Assembly (NCBI GenBank): GCA_021740105.1
Contig: JAIPAM010000001.1
Location: forward strand, 62,001 to 126,000
Direction: 5' to 3'
DNA from: Flavobacterium sp.
GTDB taxonomy: Bacteria > Bacteroidota > Bacteroidia > Flavobacteriales > Flavobacteriaceae
DNA length: 64,000 nucleotides
Shown piece after piece: positions 1 to 8,936 of the stretch. Both the position numbers and the translations under genes were made by a program. The notes beneath the pieces are model-generated. The model saw nothing but the letters and a program-made list of their open reading frames with translations, did no database searches and was not told the DNA's origin. How positions within the stretch are numbered: position 1 is the first letter of the stretch; each line of letters begins with the position of its first letter.

Positions 1-271
1 TTGAAGCCGGAATTCTAAATACAGCCAAGCAATTATTGGGTGTTGTTAAAGCACTGATTTTCTTTAATTCAGATTCAGAGATTATTGATTTTAAATCTGA
101 AGAGACCTCATCAAACAAGGGTTCTGTGCAATACAAATGTTCCAATGTAAAGTTGGATTTCAACAATTCCTGAATTACTTTTACACCTTCAGCAATGAAC
201 AATTGACTTGCAATTCTATTTTTTTTTAGATGCAAACTTGATATAAACTTTATTTGGTTTTTACTAACCAT
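1..271 (-). CDS. TrmH/SpoU-family RNA methyltransferase, N-terminal part (cut by window start)
   Basis: The first 90 codons of a minus-strand gene are visible, starting with ATG at 271 and running off the window edge. The translation begins MVSKNQIKFISSLHLKKNRI and continues with FIAEGVKVIQELL and a stretch ending NCLAVFR. This is the pattern of the substrate-binding N-terminal domain of SpoU/TrmH 2'-O-ribose methyltransferases: a basic helix (KxxFIxSLxxKKxR), then F-x-x-E-G-x-K, then the P-x-x-x-L-A-V-F segment before the knot. The catalytic SPOUT knot would lie outside the window, so the target RNA cannot be told. It is divergent from the outer-membrane protein gene at 310, with 38 bases between the two starts. 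Confidence 0.8.
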   Translation of the reverse strand, partial: MVSKNQIKFISSLHLKKNRIASQLFIAEGVKVIQELLKSNFTLEHLYCTEPLFDEVSSDLKSIISESELKKISALTTPNNCLAVFRIPAS

Positions 272-289
272 AGAAATAATGTACTTTTG
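253..289 (+). promoter_or_regulatory. Putative Bacteroidota promoter for the TamA-like gene
   Basis: TACTTTTG at 282-289 is an exact match to the TAnnTTTG -7 box. A TTTG that could act as the -33 box lies at 253-256, but the 25-base spacer is longer than usual. The expected transcription start near 294 would leave a leader of about 16 bases before the TTG start at 310. Confidence 0.4.
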
Positions 290-309
290 AATTAAATATT
301 TCACATCCT

Positions 310-2865
310 TTGAGAAACCAGACTACAAAAATATCATTATTTATTCTAATAGCAGTAATTATCTCGGCTTGTAATTCTTTGCGAAGAGTTCCAAATGGAA
401 AAATGCTATTGACCAAAAATGAAATTTTAGTTGATGGCAAAAAAGAAAGTAACGAAGACGTAACCAACCAATTGTATCAAAAACCAAACAGCTCTTTGTT
501 TGGATACCGCTTTCGATTGAATATTTTTAATTTAGCTTCCCCAAACCCAGATTCGATTTATAAAGCAAAATTCATCCAAAATCCAGAAAAGTATATTGCG
601 ATGGGAAAATGGCTATCTAAAAAACAAGTGGATCGTTTGGGTAAATCCTTTTATTATTCTGGAATACACAGTTTTCTTAAAAAAACCGGAGAGGCTCCTG
701 TTATATTAGATCAAAAAAGTACGGACCGATCTTTGTCAAGACTGCAATCCTATTACTTTGACAAAGGTTATTTTAATTTAAAAGGCAATTACAAAATTGA
801 TAGCATAAGCAACCTAAAAGCTGTCGTAAAATACACTATAAACAAAGGGAATCCATTTGTTTTGGATACTATTAATGTAAATATAAAAACTCCAATTTTA
901 GATTCACTCTACAAAACTAATAAGGAATTGGCCTTTCTTAAATCGGGTAAACAATACAATAAAATCGATTTTGATGCGGAGAGAAATAGAATTACTACTC
1001 ATTTTAGAAATAATGGGGCCTATTATTTTCAACAAAATTATATTAATTATTCTATAGATACTTTAAATTCTAATAGCAAAGCCAATATTGATCTTAACAT
1101 TGAAAATCAAGCGATTAGAGTTAACGATTCTACTAAAATAATACCGTTTAAATTGTATAAAATTAGTAATGTAAATATTTATACCGACAACTTGACCTCA
1201 AAAACAAATTCAAGTATTTTAGACAGTGTTACTTATAATAATTTTAATTTATACAGTGTTTCAAAGTTAAAATTCAGACCAAAAGCAATCACTGATGCCG
1301 TTTTTATTTCTAAGGGGAGTACTTTTTCAGATATAAATACCACTTTAACTTCTAGGTCTTTAGGTGGATTACGCGTATTTAACTATCCATTAATTCAATA
1401 TGTTGTTGACCCAAAAGATGAAAATTCATTAATAACAAATATCTATTTGTCGCCAAGACCAAAATTAAGTTTCGGATACAACTTTGACTTTACGCATTCG
1501 GCAATTCAAGATATCGGGATAACCGCAAGTACCGCTGTTTCCATTAGGAATATATTTCAAGGTGCGGAAACATTAGAATTGTCTGCAAGAGGAAATATAG
1601 GTTCCTCGAAAGAAGTGGCAAAGATCAATAATAGCTTTTTCAATGTTTCAGAATACGGTTTTGACATCAAACTCCATTTGCCAAGGGTGTTTTTTCCGAT
1701 CAAAACAGAGCGAATAATTCCTAAAAGAATGTTGCCTTTTACCAGTCTGGCAGTAGGTTATATCAAACAAGAAAACATTGGTTTGGACAAACAAAATTTT
1801 ACGAGCTCACTAAATTATAATTGGAACCCAAATCAGAGTGTGAAAGCTCGCCTAGAGTTGTTAAATATTCAATTTGTAAAAAATGTAAATACAAGTAACT
1901 ATTTTAATATTTACAAATCATCGTATTATGTTTTAAATTCTCTGGCTCAAAATGCAAGTTATGCTGTGAATCCAAATTATTTTAACAGTAATCAAGAATT
2001 GATTATTGAGAGCGGAACCAATGGATTTACAAACGATGTTCTAGGTCCTAATCCAACAATTATTCCTACTCCAGAAGATTATAAAACCATCCGAAGTATC
2101 GAAGAAAGAAGAAGAAGGTTGACAGAAAATGATTTAATTGTTTCAACAAGTTACAATTACACTGAGAATACTAAAAAAGATCAGAACGATAACGATTTTA
2201 TGATTTTCAGAGGAAAAATAGAATCAGCCGGTAACTTATTATCTCTTCTGGCAAGAGCTTCAAAACAATTAGATAATCAAGAAAGTACCAACAGATTCTT
2301 TGAAGTTGATTATTCACAATACTTTAAAGTAGAGGGGGAATTTATTAAATTGTGGGATTTACACCGCAAAAGAATATTGGCAATTCGTTCCTTTGCTGGG
2401 GTTGCAATCCCGTATGGGAATTCTAACAATATTCCATTTTCTAGAAGTTATTTTGCAGGAGGAACTAATGATAATAGAGCTTGGCAATCCTATGGTTTAG
2501 GTCCTGGAGCAAGTGGCGGTATAAATGATTTTAATGAAGCCAATTTAAAATTAGCGATAAGCGCCGAACTTCGTTTCAATTTATTTGGGCAGTTAAATGG
2601 AGCACTATTTATTGATGCAGGAAATATTTGGAATGTATTGGACAATGTTGATGATGAAAAATATGTATTTAAGAATTTAAATTCATTAAAAAATAGTGCT
2701 ATTGGTTCAGGGTTTGGGTTTAGATATGATTTTAATTTTTTTATAGTGAGAATGGATTTAGGATTTAAAACCTATAATCCATCTGAACAAGATGGAAGAA
2801 AATGGTTTAAAGATTATAATTTAGATAAATCTGTAATAAATATTGGAATTAATTATCCATTCTAA
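310..2865 (+). CDS. TamA/BamA-family outer-membrane lipoprotein (TamL-like)
   Basis: 851-residue protein of the Omp85 superfamily. It starts with TTG at 310. The N-terminus is a lipoprotein signal with Cys21 (motif ISAC), so the protein is probably lipid-anchored, as described for the Bacteroidota TamA homologue TamL. A periplasmic region of roughly residues 25-400, including POTRA-like segments, is followed by a C-terminal surface-antigen beta-barrel. The barrel carries the motif SYFAGGTNDNRAW, the counterpart of the conserved loop-6 RG motif of BamA, and the chain ends in phenylalanine. Family members insert or assemble outer-membrane proteins; the exact substrate is inferred. No tamB-like gene is adjacent. 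It reads towards fbaA, which has its own -7 box. Confidence 0.85.
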   Translation: MRNQTTKISLFILIAVIISACNSLRRVPNGKMLLTKNEILVDGKKESNEDVTNQLYQKPNSSLFGYRFRLNIFNLASPNPDSIYKAKFIQNPEKYIAMGKWLSKKQVDRLGKSFYYSGIHSFLKKTGEAPVILDQKSTDRSLSRLQSYYFDKGYFNLKGNYKIDSISNLKAVVKYTINKGNPFVLDTINVNIKTPILDSLYKTNKELAFLKSGKQYNKIDFDAERNRITTHFRNNGAYYFQQNYINYSIDTLNSNSKANIDLNIENQAIRVNDSTKIIPFKLYKISNVNIYTDNLTSKTNSSILDSVTYNNFNLYSVSKLKFRPKAITDAVFISKGSTFSDINTTLTSRSLGGLRVFNYPLIQYVVDPKDENSLITNIYLSPRPKLSFGYNFDFTHSAIQDIGITASTAVSIRNIFQGAETLELSARGNIGSSKEVAKINNSFFNVSEYGFDIKLHLPRVFFPIKTERIIPKRMLPFTSLAVGYIKQENIGLDKQNFTSSLNYNWNPNQSVKARLELLNIQFVKNVNTSNYFNIYKSSYYVLNSLAQNASYAVNPNYFNSNQELIIESGTNGFTNDVLGPNPTIIPTPEDYKTIRSIEERRRRLTENDLIVSTSYNYTENTKKDQNDNDFMIFRGKIESAGNLLSLLARASKQLDNQESTNRFFEVDYSQYFKVEGEFIKLWDLHRKRILAIRSFAGVAIPYGNSNNIPFSRSYFAGGTNDNRAWQSYGLGPGASGGINDFNEANLKLAISAELRFNLFGQLNGALFIDAGNIWNVLDNVDDEKYVFKNLNSLKNSAIGSGFGFRYDFNFFIVRMDLGFKTYNPSEQDGRKWFKDYNLDKSVINIGINYPF

Positions 2866-2878
2866 TTTTATAAATTAT

Positions 2879-2886
2879 TAATTTTG
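2879..2886 (+). promoter_or_regulatory. Putative -7 box for fbaA
   Basis: TAATTTTG exactly matches TAnnTTTG, 30 bases before the fbaA start. No TTG at the expected -33 spacing is visible. Confidence 0.4.
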
Positions 2887-2916
2887 CAAGCTTATAAATA
2901 ATAAAACAACACATAA

Positions 2917-3984
2917 ATGTCACACAACATCAAAGCTGGAGTTGCAACTGGCGATTCAGTCCAAGCAATTTTTAGCTATGCAAAAGAAAAAGGATTTGCC
3001 CTACCTGCAATAAATGTAACCGGTTCAAGCACGATTAATGGTGTTTTAGAAACTGCTGCAAAATTAAACGCCCCTGTAATTATTCAATTTTCAAATGGTG
3101 GATGTATTTTTAATGCTGGAAAAGGGTTGTCTAATGCAAATGAAAAATCCGCTATTTTAGGTGGAATTGCAGGAGCAAAACACGTTCATACCTTAGCAGA
3201 AGCTTACGGAGCAACTGTTATTCTTCATACTGATCACTGTGCAAAAAAATTGTTGCCTTGGATTGACGGATTATTAGATGCAAGTGAAGCTCATTTTGCT
3301 GCAACTGGGAAACCGCTTTACAGTTCTCATATGATCGATTTATCAGAAGAGCCAATTGAAGAGAATATTGAAATTTGCAAAACTTATTTAGCTAGAATGA
3401 GCAAAATGGGGATGACATTGGAAATTGAACTTGGAATTACTGGTGGCGAAGAAGATGGAGTTGACAATTCTGATGTTGATAGTTCAAAATTATACACGCA
3501 ACCTTCAGAAGTTGCTTATGCCTACGAAGAATTATTGAAAGTGAGTCCGCGTTTTACAATTGCTGCTTCTTTCGGTAATGTTCATGGGGTATACAAACCA
3601 GGAAATGTAAAATTGACTCCTAAAATCTTGAAAAATTCTCAAGATTACGTTCAGGAAAAATTTAATACTGGAAATAACCCAGTTGATTTTGTATTCCATG
3701 GTGGATCAGGATCTACATTGGAAGAAATCAGAGAAGCTATTGGATATGGTGTGGTGAAAATGAATTTAGACACCGATTTACAATTTGCTTACACCGAAGG
3801 AATTCGTGATTATGTAGTCAATCATGTTGATTATTTAAAAACCCAAATTGGAAATCCTGAAGGTGCTGATCAACCAAATAAAAAATATTACGATCCAAGA
3901 AAATGGGTACGTGAAGGAGAAATGACATTCAACGCAAGATTGGAACAAGCTTTCGCAGATTTGAATAACGTGAACACTTTATAA
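2917..3984 (+). CDS. fbaA: Class II fructose-bisphosphate aldolase
   Basis: 355 residues, the usual length of class IIA (E. coli FbaA-type) aldolases. It catalyses the reversible split of fructose 1,6-bisphosphate to dihydroxyacetone phosphate and glyceraldehyde 3-phosphate in cytoplasmic glycolysis and gluconeogenesis. The zinc and catalytic motif HTDHC is at residues 104-108 (Asp106 as proton donor, His107 as zinc ligand). Further zinc histidines sit in GNVHGVYK and FVFHGGSGS, the latter also the phosphate-binding loop; MNLDTDLQFA is typical of the family. The ATG at 2917 follows a -7 box. accD follows 64 bases downstream across an inverted repeat without a T-tract, so read-through into accD is possible. 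Confidence 0.97.
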   Translation: MSHNIKAGVATGDSVQAIFSYAKEKGFALPAINVTGSSTINGVLETAAKLNAPVIIQFSNGGCIFNAGKGLSNANEKSAILGGIAGAKHVHTLAEAYGATVILHTDHCAKKLLPWIDGLLDASEAHFAATGKPLYSSHMIDLSEEPIEENIEICKTYLARMSKMGMTLEIELGITGGEEDGVDNSDVDSSKLYTQPSEVAYAYEELLKVSPRFTIAASFGNVHGVYKPGNVKLTPKILKNSQDYVQEKFNTGNNPVDFVFHGGSGSTLEEIREAIGYGVVKMNLDTDLQFAYTEGIRDYVVNHVDYLKTQIGNPEGADQPNKKYYDPRKWVREGEMTFNARLEQAFADLNNVNTL

Positions 3985-3994
3985 TTAACAATTG

Positions 3995-4030
3995 ATAATT
4001 GACAATTAATAATTATCCATTGTCAATTAT
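3995..4030. repeat. Perfect 12-bp inverted repeat between fbaA and accD
   Basis: ATAATTGACAAT at 3995-4006 and its exact reverse complement ATTGTCAATTAT at 4019-4030 are separated by a 12-base loop. The surrounding gap also repeats the word ATTATCCATT. There is no T-run after the stem, so it is not a normal intrinsic terminator. Function unknown. Confidence 0.7.
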
Positions 4031-4048
4031 CCATTATACATTAAAATT

Positions 4049-4903
4049 ATGTCTTGGTTTAAAAGAACAGAAAAAGGAATTACTACCCCAACAGAGGACA
4101 AGAAAGATGTTCCTAAAGGATTATGGTATAAATCTCCAACAGGAAAAATTATTGATGCCGACGAATTAGCAAGAAACCTTTGGGTTAGCCCAGAAGATGG
4201 TTTTCATGTTCGAATTGGAAGTAAAGAATATTTTGAAATATTATTCGACAATAATGAATTTAAGGAATTAGATGCTAAAATGACATCGAAAGACCCTTTA
4301 AATTTTGTGGATACTAAAAAATATTCTGACCGATTGAAAGACGCTATGGAGAAAACCAAATTGAAAGATGCGGTTCGAACAGGTGTGGGAAAATCTAAAG
4401 GAAATGACTTAGTAGTTTGCTGTATGGATTTTGCATTTATTGGTGGTTCCATGGGAGCTGTTGTAGGAGAAAAAATTGCGCGTGGAATTGATTATTCAAT
4501 CAAAAATAAAATTCCATTTGTAATGATTTCAAAATCTGGAGGAGCGAGAATGATGGAAGCGGCTTATTCTTTAATGCAATTGGCAAAAACATCGGCAAAA
4601 TTAGCGCAATTGGCCGAAGCTGGAATTCCTTATATTTCTTTATGTACCGATCCAACAACTGGAGGAACAACTGCTTCGTACGCCATGTTAGGAGACATTA
4701 ATATTTCTGAACCAGGTGCTTTAATTGGATTTGCTGGACCTAGAGTAGTGAGAGATACAACAGGTAAAGATTTACCTGAAGGATTTCAAACTGCAGAATT
4801 CTTATTAGAACATGGTTTCTTAGATTTTATAGTTCCAAGAAAAGAATTAAAAGATAAAATTAATTTATATATCGATTTGATTTTAAATCAAGAAGTAAGA
4901 TAA
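4049..4903 (+). CDS. accD: Acetyl-CoA carboxylase carboxyltransferase beta subunit, zinc-ribbon-less
   Basis: 284 residues. With AccA it transfers the carboxyl group from carboxybiotin to acetyl-CoA, making malonyl-CoA for fatty-acid synthesis. The crotonase-fold body is well conserved ([57 protein letters not shown]). The N-terminal segment aligns with the zinc ribbon of E. coli AccD, but the two CxxC pairs are replaced by SPTG (residues 29-32) and SPED (residues 47-50), so no zinc site remains. I recall the same replacement in other flavobacteria, but cannot check it here. The gene ends just before a terminator shared with the convergent permease gene. Confidence 0.95.
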   Translation: MSWFKRTEKGITTPTEDKKDVPKGLWYKSPTGKIIDADELARNLWVSPEDGFHVRIGSKEYFEILFDNNEFKELDAKMTSKDPLNFVDTKKYSDRLKDAMEKTKLKDAVRTGVGKSKGNDLVVCCMDFAFIGGSMGAVVGEKIARGIDYSIKNKIPFVMISKSGGARMMEAAYSLMQLAKTSAKLAQLAEAGIPYISLCTDPTTGGTTASYAMLGDINISEPGALIGFAGPRVVRDTTGKDLPEGFQTAEFLLEHGFLDFIVPRKELKDKINLYIDLILNQEVR

Positions 4904-4922
4904 TTTATTATCATATAGACAT

Positions 4923-4957
4923 AAAAAAAACTCAAAGTTAAGCTTTGAGTTTTTTTT
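4923..4957. terminator. Bidirectional intrinsic terminator between accD and the permease gene
   Basis: Stem CTCAAAG (4931-4937) and CTTTGAG (4943-4949) with a 5-base loop, preceded by a run of A and followed by a run of T. It can therefore serve both converging genes. Confidence 0.8.
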
Positions 4958-4968
4958 ATTTAAACTAT

Positions 4969-6219
4969 TTACATTCCGGTTCGAATGGCTTCTACAGGAT
5001 CTAATTTGGAGGCAGAAATAGCGGGTAATATTCCTGAAATCAATCCGATAACGGCAGCCAATCCTGTTCCCAAAAGTATGTTTCCAATTCCTAATACAAA
5101 ATCAAAATCCAATACATTTGTCAAAATAATGGATACAATCCAAACTAAAATAAGTCCGATTAAACCTCCAATTACAGATAAAATAACTGCTTCAAATAAA
5201 AATTGGAATAAGATAAAACGATTTTTTGCACCTAATGATTTTTGAATTCCAATTAAATTGGTTCGTTCTTTTACAGAAACAAACATAATATTGGCAATTC
5301 CAAATCCGCCAACCAACAAGGAGAATCCACTTATAATCCAACCTACAAGATTCATTTTCGAAATAATACCGTCCAATAAATCGGTGAACCCTGACAAGAC
5401 ATTGATGAAAAAGTTATCTATTTCGCCTGTTTTCATTCCGCGGTAATTTCTCAATTTTTGAATAAGTTCCGCTTTATAAGATTCCATGTCGATTCCTTTT
5501 TCTGGTTTAATTACGATTACTGGCGTCATAGAATCATTGTTATCTCCGTACAATCTTCTGAGAAAATTTACTGGTAAATAAACTGAAGTGTCGTCACTTT
5601 CTCCAAAAATTCCAGCACCTTGTTTTTTCAAAACACCTACAACTGTAAATTTTTGACCGTACATTCTAATGTTTTTTCCAATAGGGTCAGTTCCCTCAAA
5701 AAGCCCTTGAGCTACTTCATTTCCCAATACAACTAACGCCGCACCAGAATTGGCCTCCGCTTCATTATAAAAACGGCCTACTTGAAATTCTAACCCTTGG
5801 ATATCAATAAATTCATGAGAAACAGGAACTACATTAACATCACTAACAATGTTCGCCTCGTATTTTAGCGATTGACTTGCGGTAAACATTTGATAACACA
5901 TCTCTTTAGTGTTATTAACCGAAGATTTTAAATATTCGTATTCATCATATTTTACATTTGGAAACTGCTCTCTTTTCCATTGTGGGATTTCCGAAGGCCC
6001 AAATGAAAAGCGCATCAAGTAAATCGTATTTTTATCTAAACTGCTTAAGTCTTTTTTAATTTTTCTGTCCAATGAATCTACAGCAGCAAGAACTGCAATG
6101 ATTGAGAAAATTCCAATAGTAACTCCTAATAGTGAAAGTAATGTTCGCAATTTATTGTTTCGTAGTGCATTCATTGCAAAACTGAAACTCTCTTTTAGCA
6201 ATCGAAAATAAACAATCAT
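4969..6219 (-). CDS. MacB-type ABC transporter permease (FtsX domain)
   Basis: 416 residues with the layout of MacB-family permeases: a first membrane helix at about residues 22-46 after the motif RNNKLRTLLSLLGVTIGIFS, a periplasmic MacB_PCD domain at about 50-270, and three C-terminal helices at about 285-310, 335-370 and 375-400. The C-terminal end LDPVEAIRTGM is diagnostic. Such proteins are mechanotransmission permeases for lipoprotein, peptide or drug export and need a separate ATPase. None is encoded next to it: it stands alone, convergent with accD and divergent from purH. A MacA and TolC pair is at 30.3-33.0 kb, but a link is only inference. Confidence 0.9.
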   Translation of the reverse strand: MIVYFRLLKESFSFAMNALRNNKLRTLLSLLGVTIGIFSIIAVLAAVDSLDRKIKKDLSSLDKNTIYLMRFSFGPSEIPQWKREQFPNVKYDEYEYLKSSVNNTKEMCYQMFTASQSLKYEANIVSDVNVVPVSHEFIDIQGLEFQVGRFYNEAEANSGAALVVLGNEVAQGLFEGTDPIGKNIRMYGQKFTVVGVLKKQGAGIFGESDDTSVYLPVNFLRRLYGDNNDSMTPVIVIKPEKGIDMESYKAELIQKLRNYRGMKTGEIDNFFINVLSGFTDLLDGIISKMNLVGWIISGFSLLVGGFGIANIMFVSVKERTNLIGIQKSLGAKNRFILFQFLFEAVILSVIGGLIGLILVWIVSIILTNVLDFDFVLGIGNILLGTGLAAVIGLISGILPAISASKLDPVEAIRTGM

Positions 6220-6278
6220 GGCTTTAATTTAGTAGCGTAAAATTCAATATTATTTTATGAAAAACCTAATAAAATAAC

Positions 6279-6286
6279 TATTTTTG
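6279..6286 (+). promoter_or_regulatory. Putative -7 box for purH
   Basis: TATTTTTG exactly matches TAnnTTTG, 23 bases before the purH ATG. No clear -33 TTG is seen at normal spacing. Confidence 0.4.
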
Positions 6287-6309
6287 CACTTTTAAATCTA
6301 ACTACTCCA

Positions 6310-7836
6310 ATGAACACCACTAAGAAAATCCAATCTGCTTTAATTTCAGTTTTTTCAAAAGACGGTTTAGAACCTATCGTGAGAAAATTACACGAACAAA
6401 ATGTTACTTTTTACTCTACTGGAGGAACTGAAGATTTTATTAAAAACCTTGGAATTCCTGTTGTACCTGTTGAAGACGTAACTTCTTATCCTTCGATTTT
6501 AGGGGGTCGTGTAAAAACGTTACATCCAAAAATTTTTGGAGGAATTTTAAATCGCCAAGACAATGAAAGTGATGTGCAACAAATGCAAGAATTTGCTATT
6601 CCACAGATAGATTTAGTGATTGTAGATTTATACCCGTTTGAAAAAACAGTTGCTTCAGGAGCATCAGAAGCAGATAGTATTGAGAAAATTGACATTGGTG
6701 GAATTTCATTAATTCGTGCAGCAGCAAAGAATTTTAAAGATACCGTAATTGTTGCTTCAGTAAATGAATACAGTTCCCTTTTAGATACCATTACCACTCA
6801 AAATGGCACAACTACATTGGAAGACAGAAAATTATTTGCTACAAAAGCATTCCATGTTTCTTCGAATTATGATACTGCCATTTTTAATTATTTCAATACC
6901 GACGAGACGTATTACAAGAAAAGTATTGCCAACGGACAAATATTAAGATACGGAGAAAACCCCCATCAAAAAGGATATTTCTTTGGAGATTTTGACGCCA
7001 TGTTCACCAAATTACATGGAAAGGAATTGTCCTACAATAACTTATTAGATGTAGATGCCGCGGTAAATTTGATTTTAGAGTTTAAAAATGAAGAACCAAC
7101 ATTTGCCATTTTAAAACACAATAACGCTTGCGGTTTAGCTACTAGAAAATCGATGAAAGAGGCTTATTTAACTGCTTTAGCTTGCGATCCAACATCTGCT
7201 TTTGGAGGGGTGCTAATTGCAAATGGAAAAATTGATGTTGCCACTGCAAATGAAATTAATTCGTTGTTTTGCGAAGTAGTAATTGCCCCAAGTTATGATG
7301 AAGAAGCAATAGCCATTTTAGAACAAAAGAAAAATAGAATTATATTAGTTCAAAACGATGTTGAATTGCCTAAAACTCAAGTTAGAACTTGTTTAAACGG
7401 ACTTTTAGTACAAGATAAAAATAATATAACTGATTCAAAATCAGATTTAAAAACGGTAACAGTTACTGAACCAACTTCTCAAGAAATTGAAGATCTGATT
7501 TTTGCGTCTAAAATTTGTAAAAATACCAAATCAAATACGATTGTTTTTGCGAAAAATGGTACATTAATCTCCTCTGGAACAGGACAAACCTCTAGAGTGG
7601 ATGCTTTAAAACAAGCTATTGAAAAAGCCGATACTTTTGGATTTGATTTACATGGAGCCGTAATGGCAAGCGATGCCTTTTTCCCATTTCCTGATTGTGT
7701 AGAAATTGCAAATTATGCAGGAATTACAGCAGTTATTCAGCCTGGCGGTTCCATAAAAGATGAATTGAGCATCGATTATTGTAATGAAAATAAAATTGCA
7801 ATGGTATTTACAGGAACACGTCATTTTAAACATTAA
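6310..7836 (+). CDS. purH: Bifunctional AICAR transformylase / IMP cyclohydrolase
   Basis: 508 residues, the normal length for PurH, which carries out the last two steps of de novo purine synthesis (AICAR to FAICAR to IMP). The N-terminal MGS-like cyclohydrolase domain is at about residues 1-190, with STGGT, VTSYPSILGGRVKTLHPKI and DLVIVDLYPFE. The AICARFT domain follows with LRYGENPHQKG, KELSYNNLLDVDAA, KHNNACG and DPTSAFGGV. The C-terminus VFTGTRHFKH is the conserved family end. It has its own -7 box and lies 59 bases upstream of mreB, which has another. Confidence 0.98.
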   Translation: MNTTKKIQSALISVFSKDGLEPIVRKLHEQNVTFYSTGGTEDFIKNLGIPVVPVEDVTSYPSILGGRVKTLHPKIFGGILNRQDNESDVQQMQEFAIPQIDLVIVDLYPFEKTVASGASEADSIEKIDIGGISLIRAAAKNFKDTVIVASVNEYSSLLDTITTQNGTTTLEDRKLFATKAFHVSSNYDTAIFNYFNTDETYYKKSIANGQILRYGENPHQKGYFFGDFDAMFTKLHGKELSYNNLLDVDAAVNLILEFKNEEPTFAILKHNNACGLATRKSMKEAYLTALACDPTSAFGGVLIANGKIDVATANEINSLFCEVVIAPSYDEEAIAILEQKKNRIILVQNDVELPKTQVRTCLNGLLVQDKNNITDSKSDLKTVTVTEPTSQEIEDLIFASKICKNTKSNTIVFAKNGTLISSGTGQTSRVDALKQAIEKADTFGFDLHGAVMASDAFFPFPDCVEIANYAGITAVIQPGGSIKDELSIDYCNENKIAMVFTGTRHFKH

Positions 7837-7842
7837 TTTGTT

Positions 7843-7850
7843 TAACTTTG
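7843..7850 (+). promoter_or_regulatory. Putative -7 box for the mre operon
   Basis: TAACTTTG exactly matches TAnnTTTG and lies 46 bases before the mreB start, between purH and mreB. It suggests that the cell-shape operon has a promoter of its own. Confidence 0.4.
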
Positions 7851-7895
7851 TAAATAATTTTTTTTTTCAAACCTAACTAAACCCTTAAAAGACTT

Positions 7896-8924
7896 ATGGG
7901 ATTTTTTGATTTCATGACCGAGGATATCGCTATCGACCTTGGTACCGCAAATACATTAATCATTCACAATGGAAAAGTTGTAATTGATTCGCCTTCAATT
8001 GTTGCTCGTGATAGAATTACGGGTAAAATTACAGCCGTCGGTAAAGAGGCAAATTTAATGCAAGGTAAAACTCATGAAAACATAAAAACCATTCGCCCTC
8101 TAAAGGATGGTGTTATAGCAGATTTTGATGCGTCTGAAAAAATGATAAGCATGTTTATCAAAAGTATTCCTGCGTTGAAAAAAAGAATGTTTACCCCAGC
8201 ACTTCGGATGGTAGTTTGTATCCCTTCAGGAATTACTGAAGTAGAAATGCGAGCCGTTAAAGAATCTTGTGAAAGAGTGAATGGTAAAGAAGTTTACTTA
8301 ATTCACGAGCCTATGGCTGCGGCAATTGGTATTGGAATTGACATCATGCAACCTAAAGGAAACATGATCGTAGATATTGGAGGAGGAACTACAGAAATTG
8401 CAGTTATTGCACTAGGAGGAATCGTGTGCGATAAATCAGTAAAAATTGCAGGAGATGTATTTACAAATGATATCATTTATTACATGCGTACACAGCACAA
8501 CTTATTTGTTGGAGAAAGTACAGCTGAAAAAATAAAAATAGAAATTGGAGCTGCTATTGAAGATTTAGAAACTCCACCTGATGAATATTCTGTTCAAGGG
8601 CGTGACTTATTAACTGGTAAACCAAAACAAGTAATCGTATCTTATAGAGAAATTGCAAAAGCATTAGATAAATCGATACAAAGAATTGAAGATGCCGTGA
8701 TGGAAACATTATCTCAAACGCCTCCTGAATTAGCTGCTGACATCTACAATACTGGTATTTATTTAGCAGGTGGTGGATCAATGTTAAGAGGTTTAGATAA
8801 AAGAATTTCTCAAAAAACAGATTTGCCGGTTTACATCGCTGAGGATCCACTAAGAGCAGTTGTTCGTGGAACAGGAATGGCATTAAAAGACATCCCAAGA
8901 TTCAGAAGTATTTTAATAAAATAA
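7896..8924 (+). CDS. mreB: Rod-shape-determining actin homologue MreB
   Basis: 342 residues. MreB forms membrane-bound filaments that orient lateral peptidoglycan synthesis. Actin-fold nucleotide motifs are clear: phosphate 1 IAIDLGTANTLI near the N-terminus, IHEPMAAAIG, phosphate 2 MIVDIGGGTTEIAVI, and the adenosine motif IYLAGGGSMLRGL towards the C-terminus. It heads a tight run mreB-mreC-mreD-mrdA-rodA with gaps of 12 bases or less and small overlaps, the standard elongasome order. Confidence 0.98.
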   Translation: MGFFDFMTEDIAIDLGTANTLIIHNGKVVIDSPSIVARDRITGKITAVGKEANLMQGKTHENIKTIRPLKDGVIADFDASEKMISMFIKSIPALKKRMFTPALRMVVCIPSGITEVEMRAVKESCERVNGKEVYLIHEPMAAAIGIGIDIMQPKGNMIVDIGGGTTEIAVIALGGIVCDKSVKIAGDVFTNDIIYYMRTQHNLFVGESTAEKIKIEIGAAIEDLETPPDEYSVQGRDLLTGKPKQVIVSYREIAKALDKSIQRIEDAVMETLSQTPPELAADIYNTGIYLAGGGSMLRGLDKRISQKTDLPVYIAEDPLRAVVRGTGMALKDIPRFRSILIK

Positions 8925-8936
8925 TAGGCACAATAA

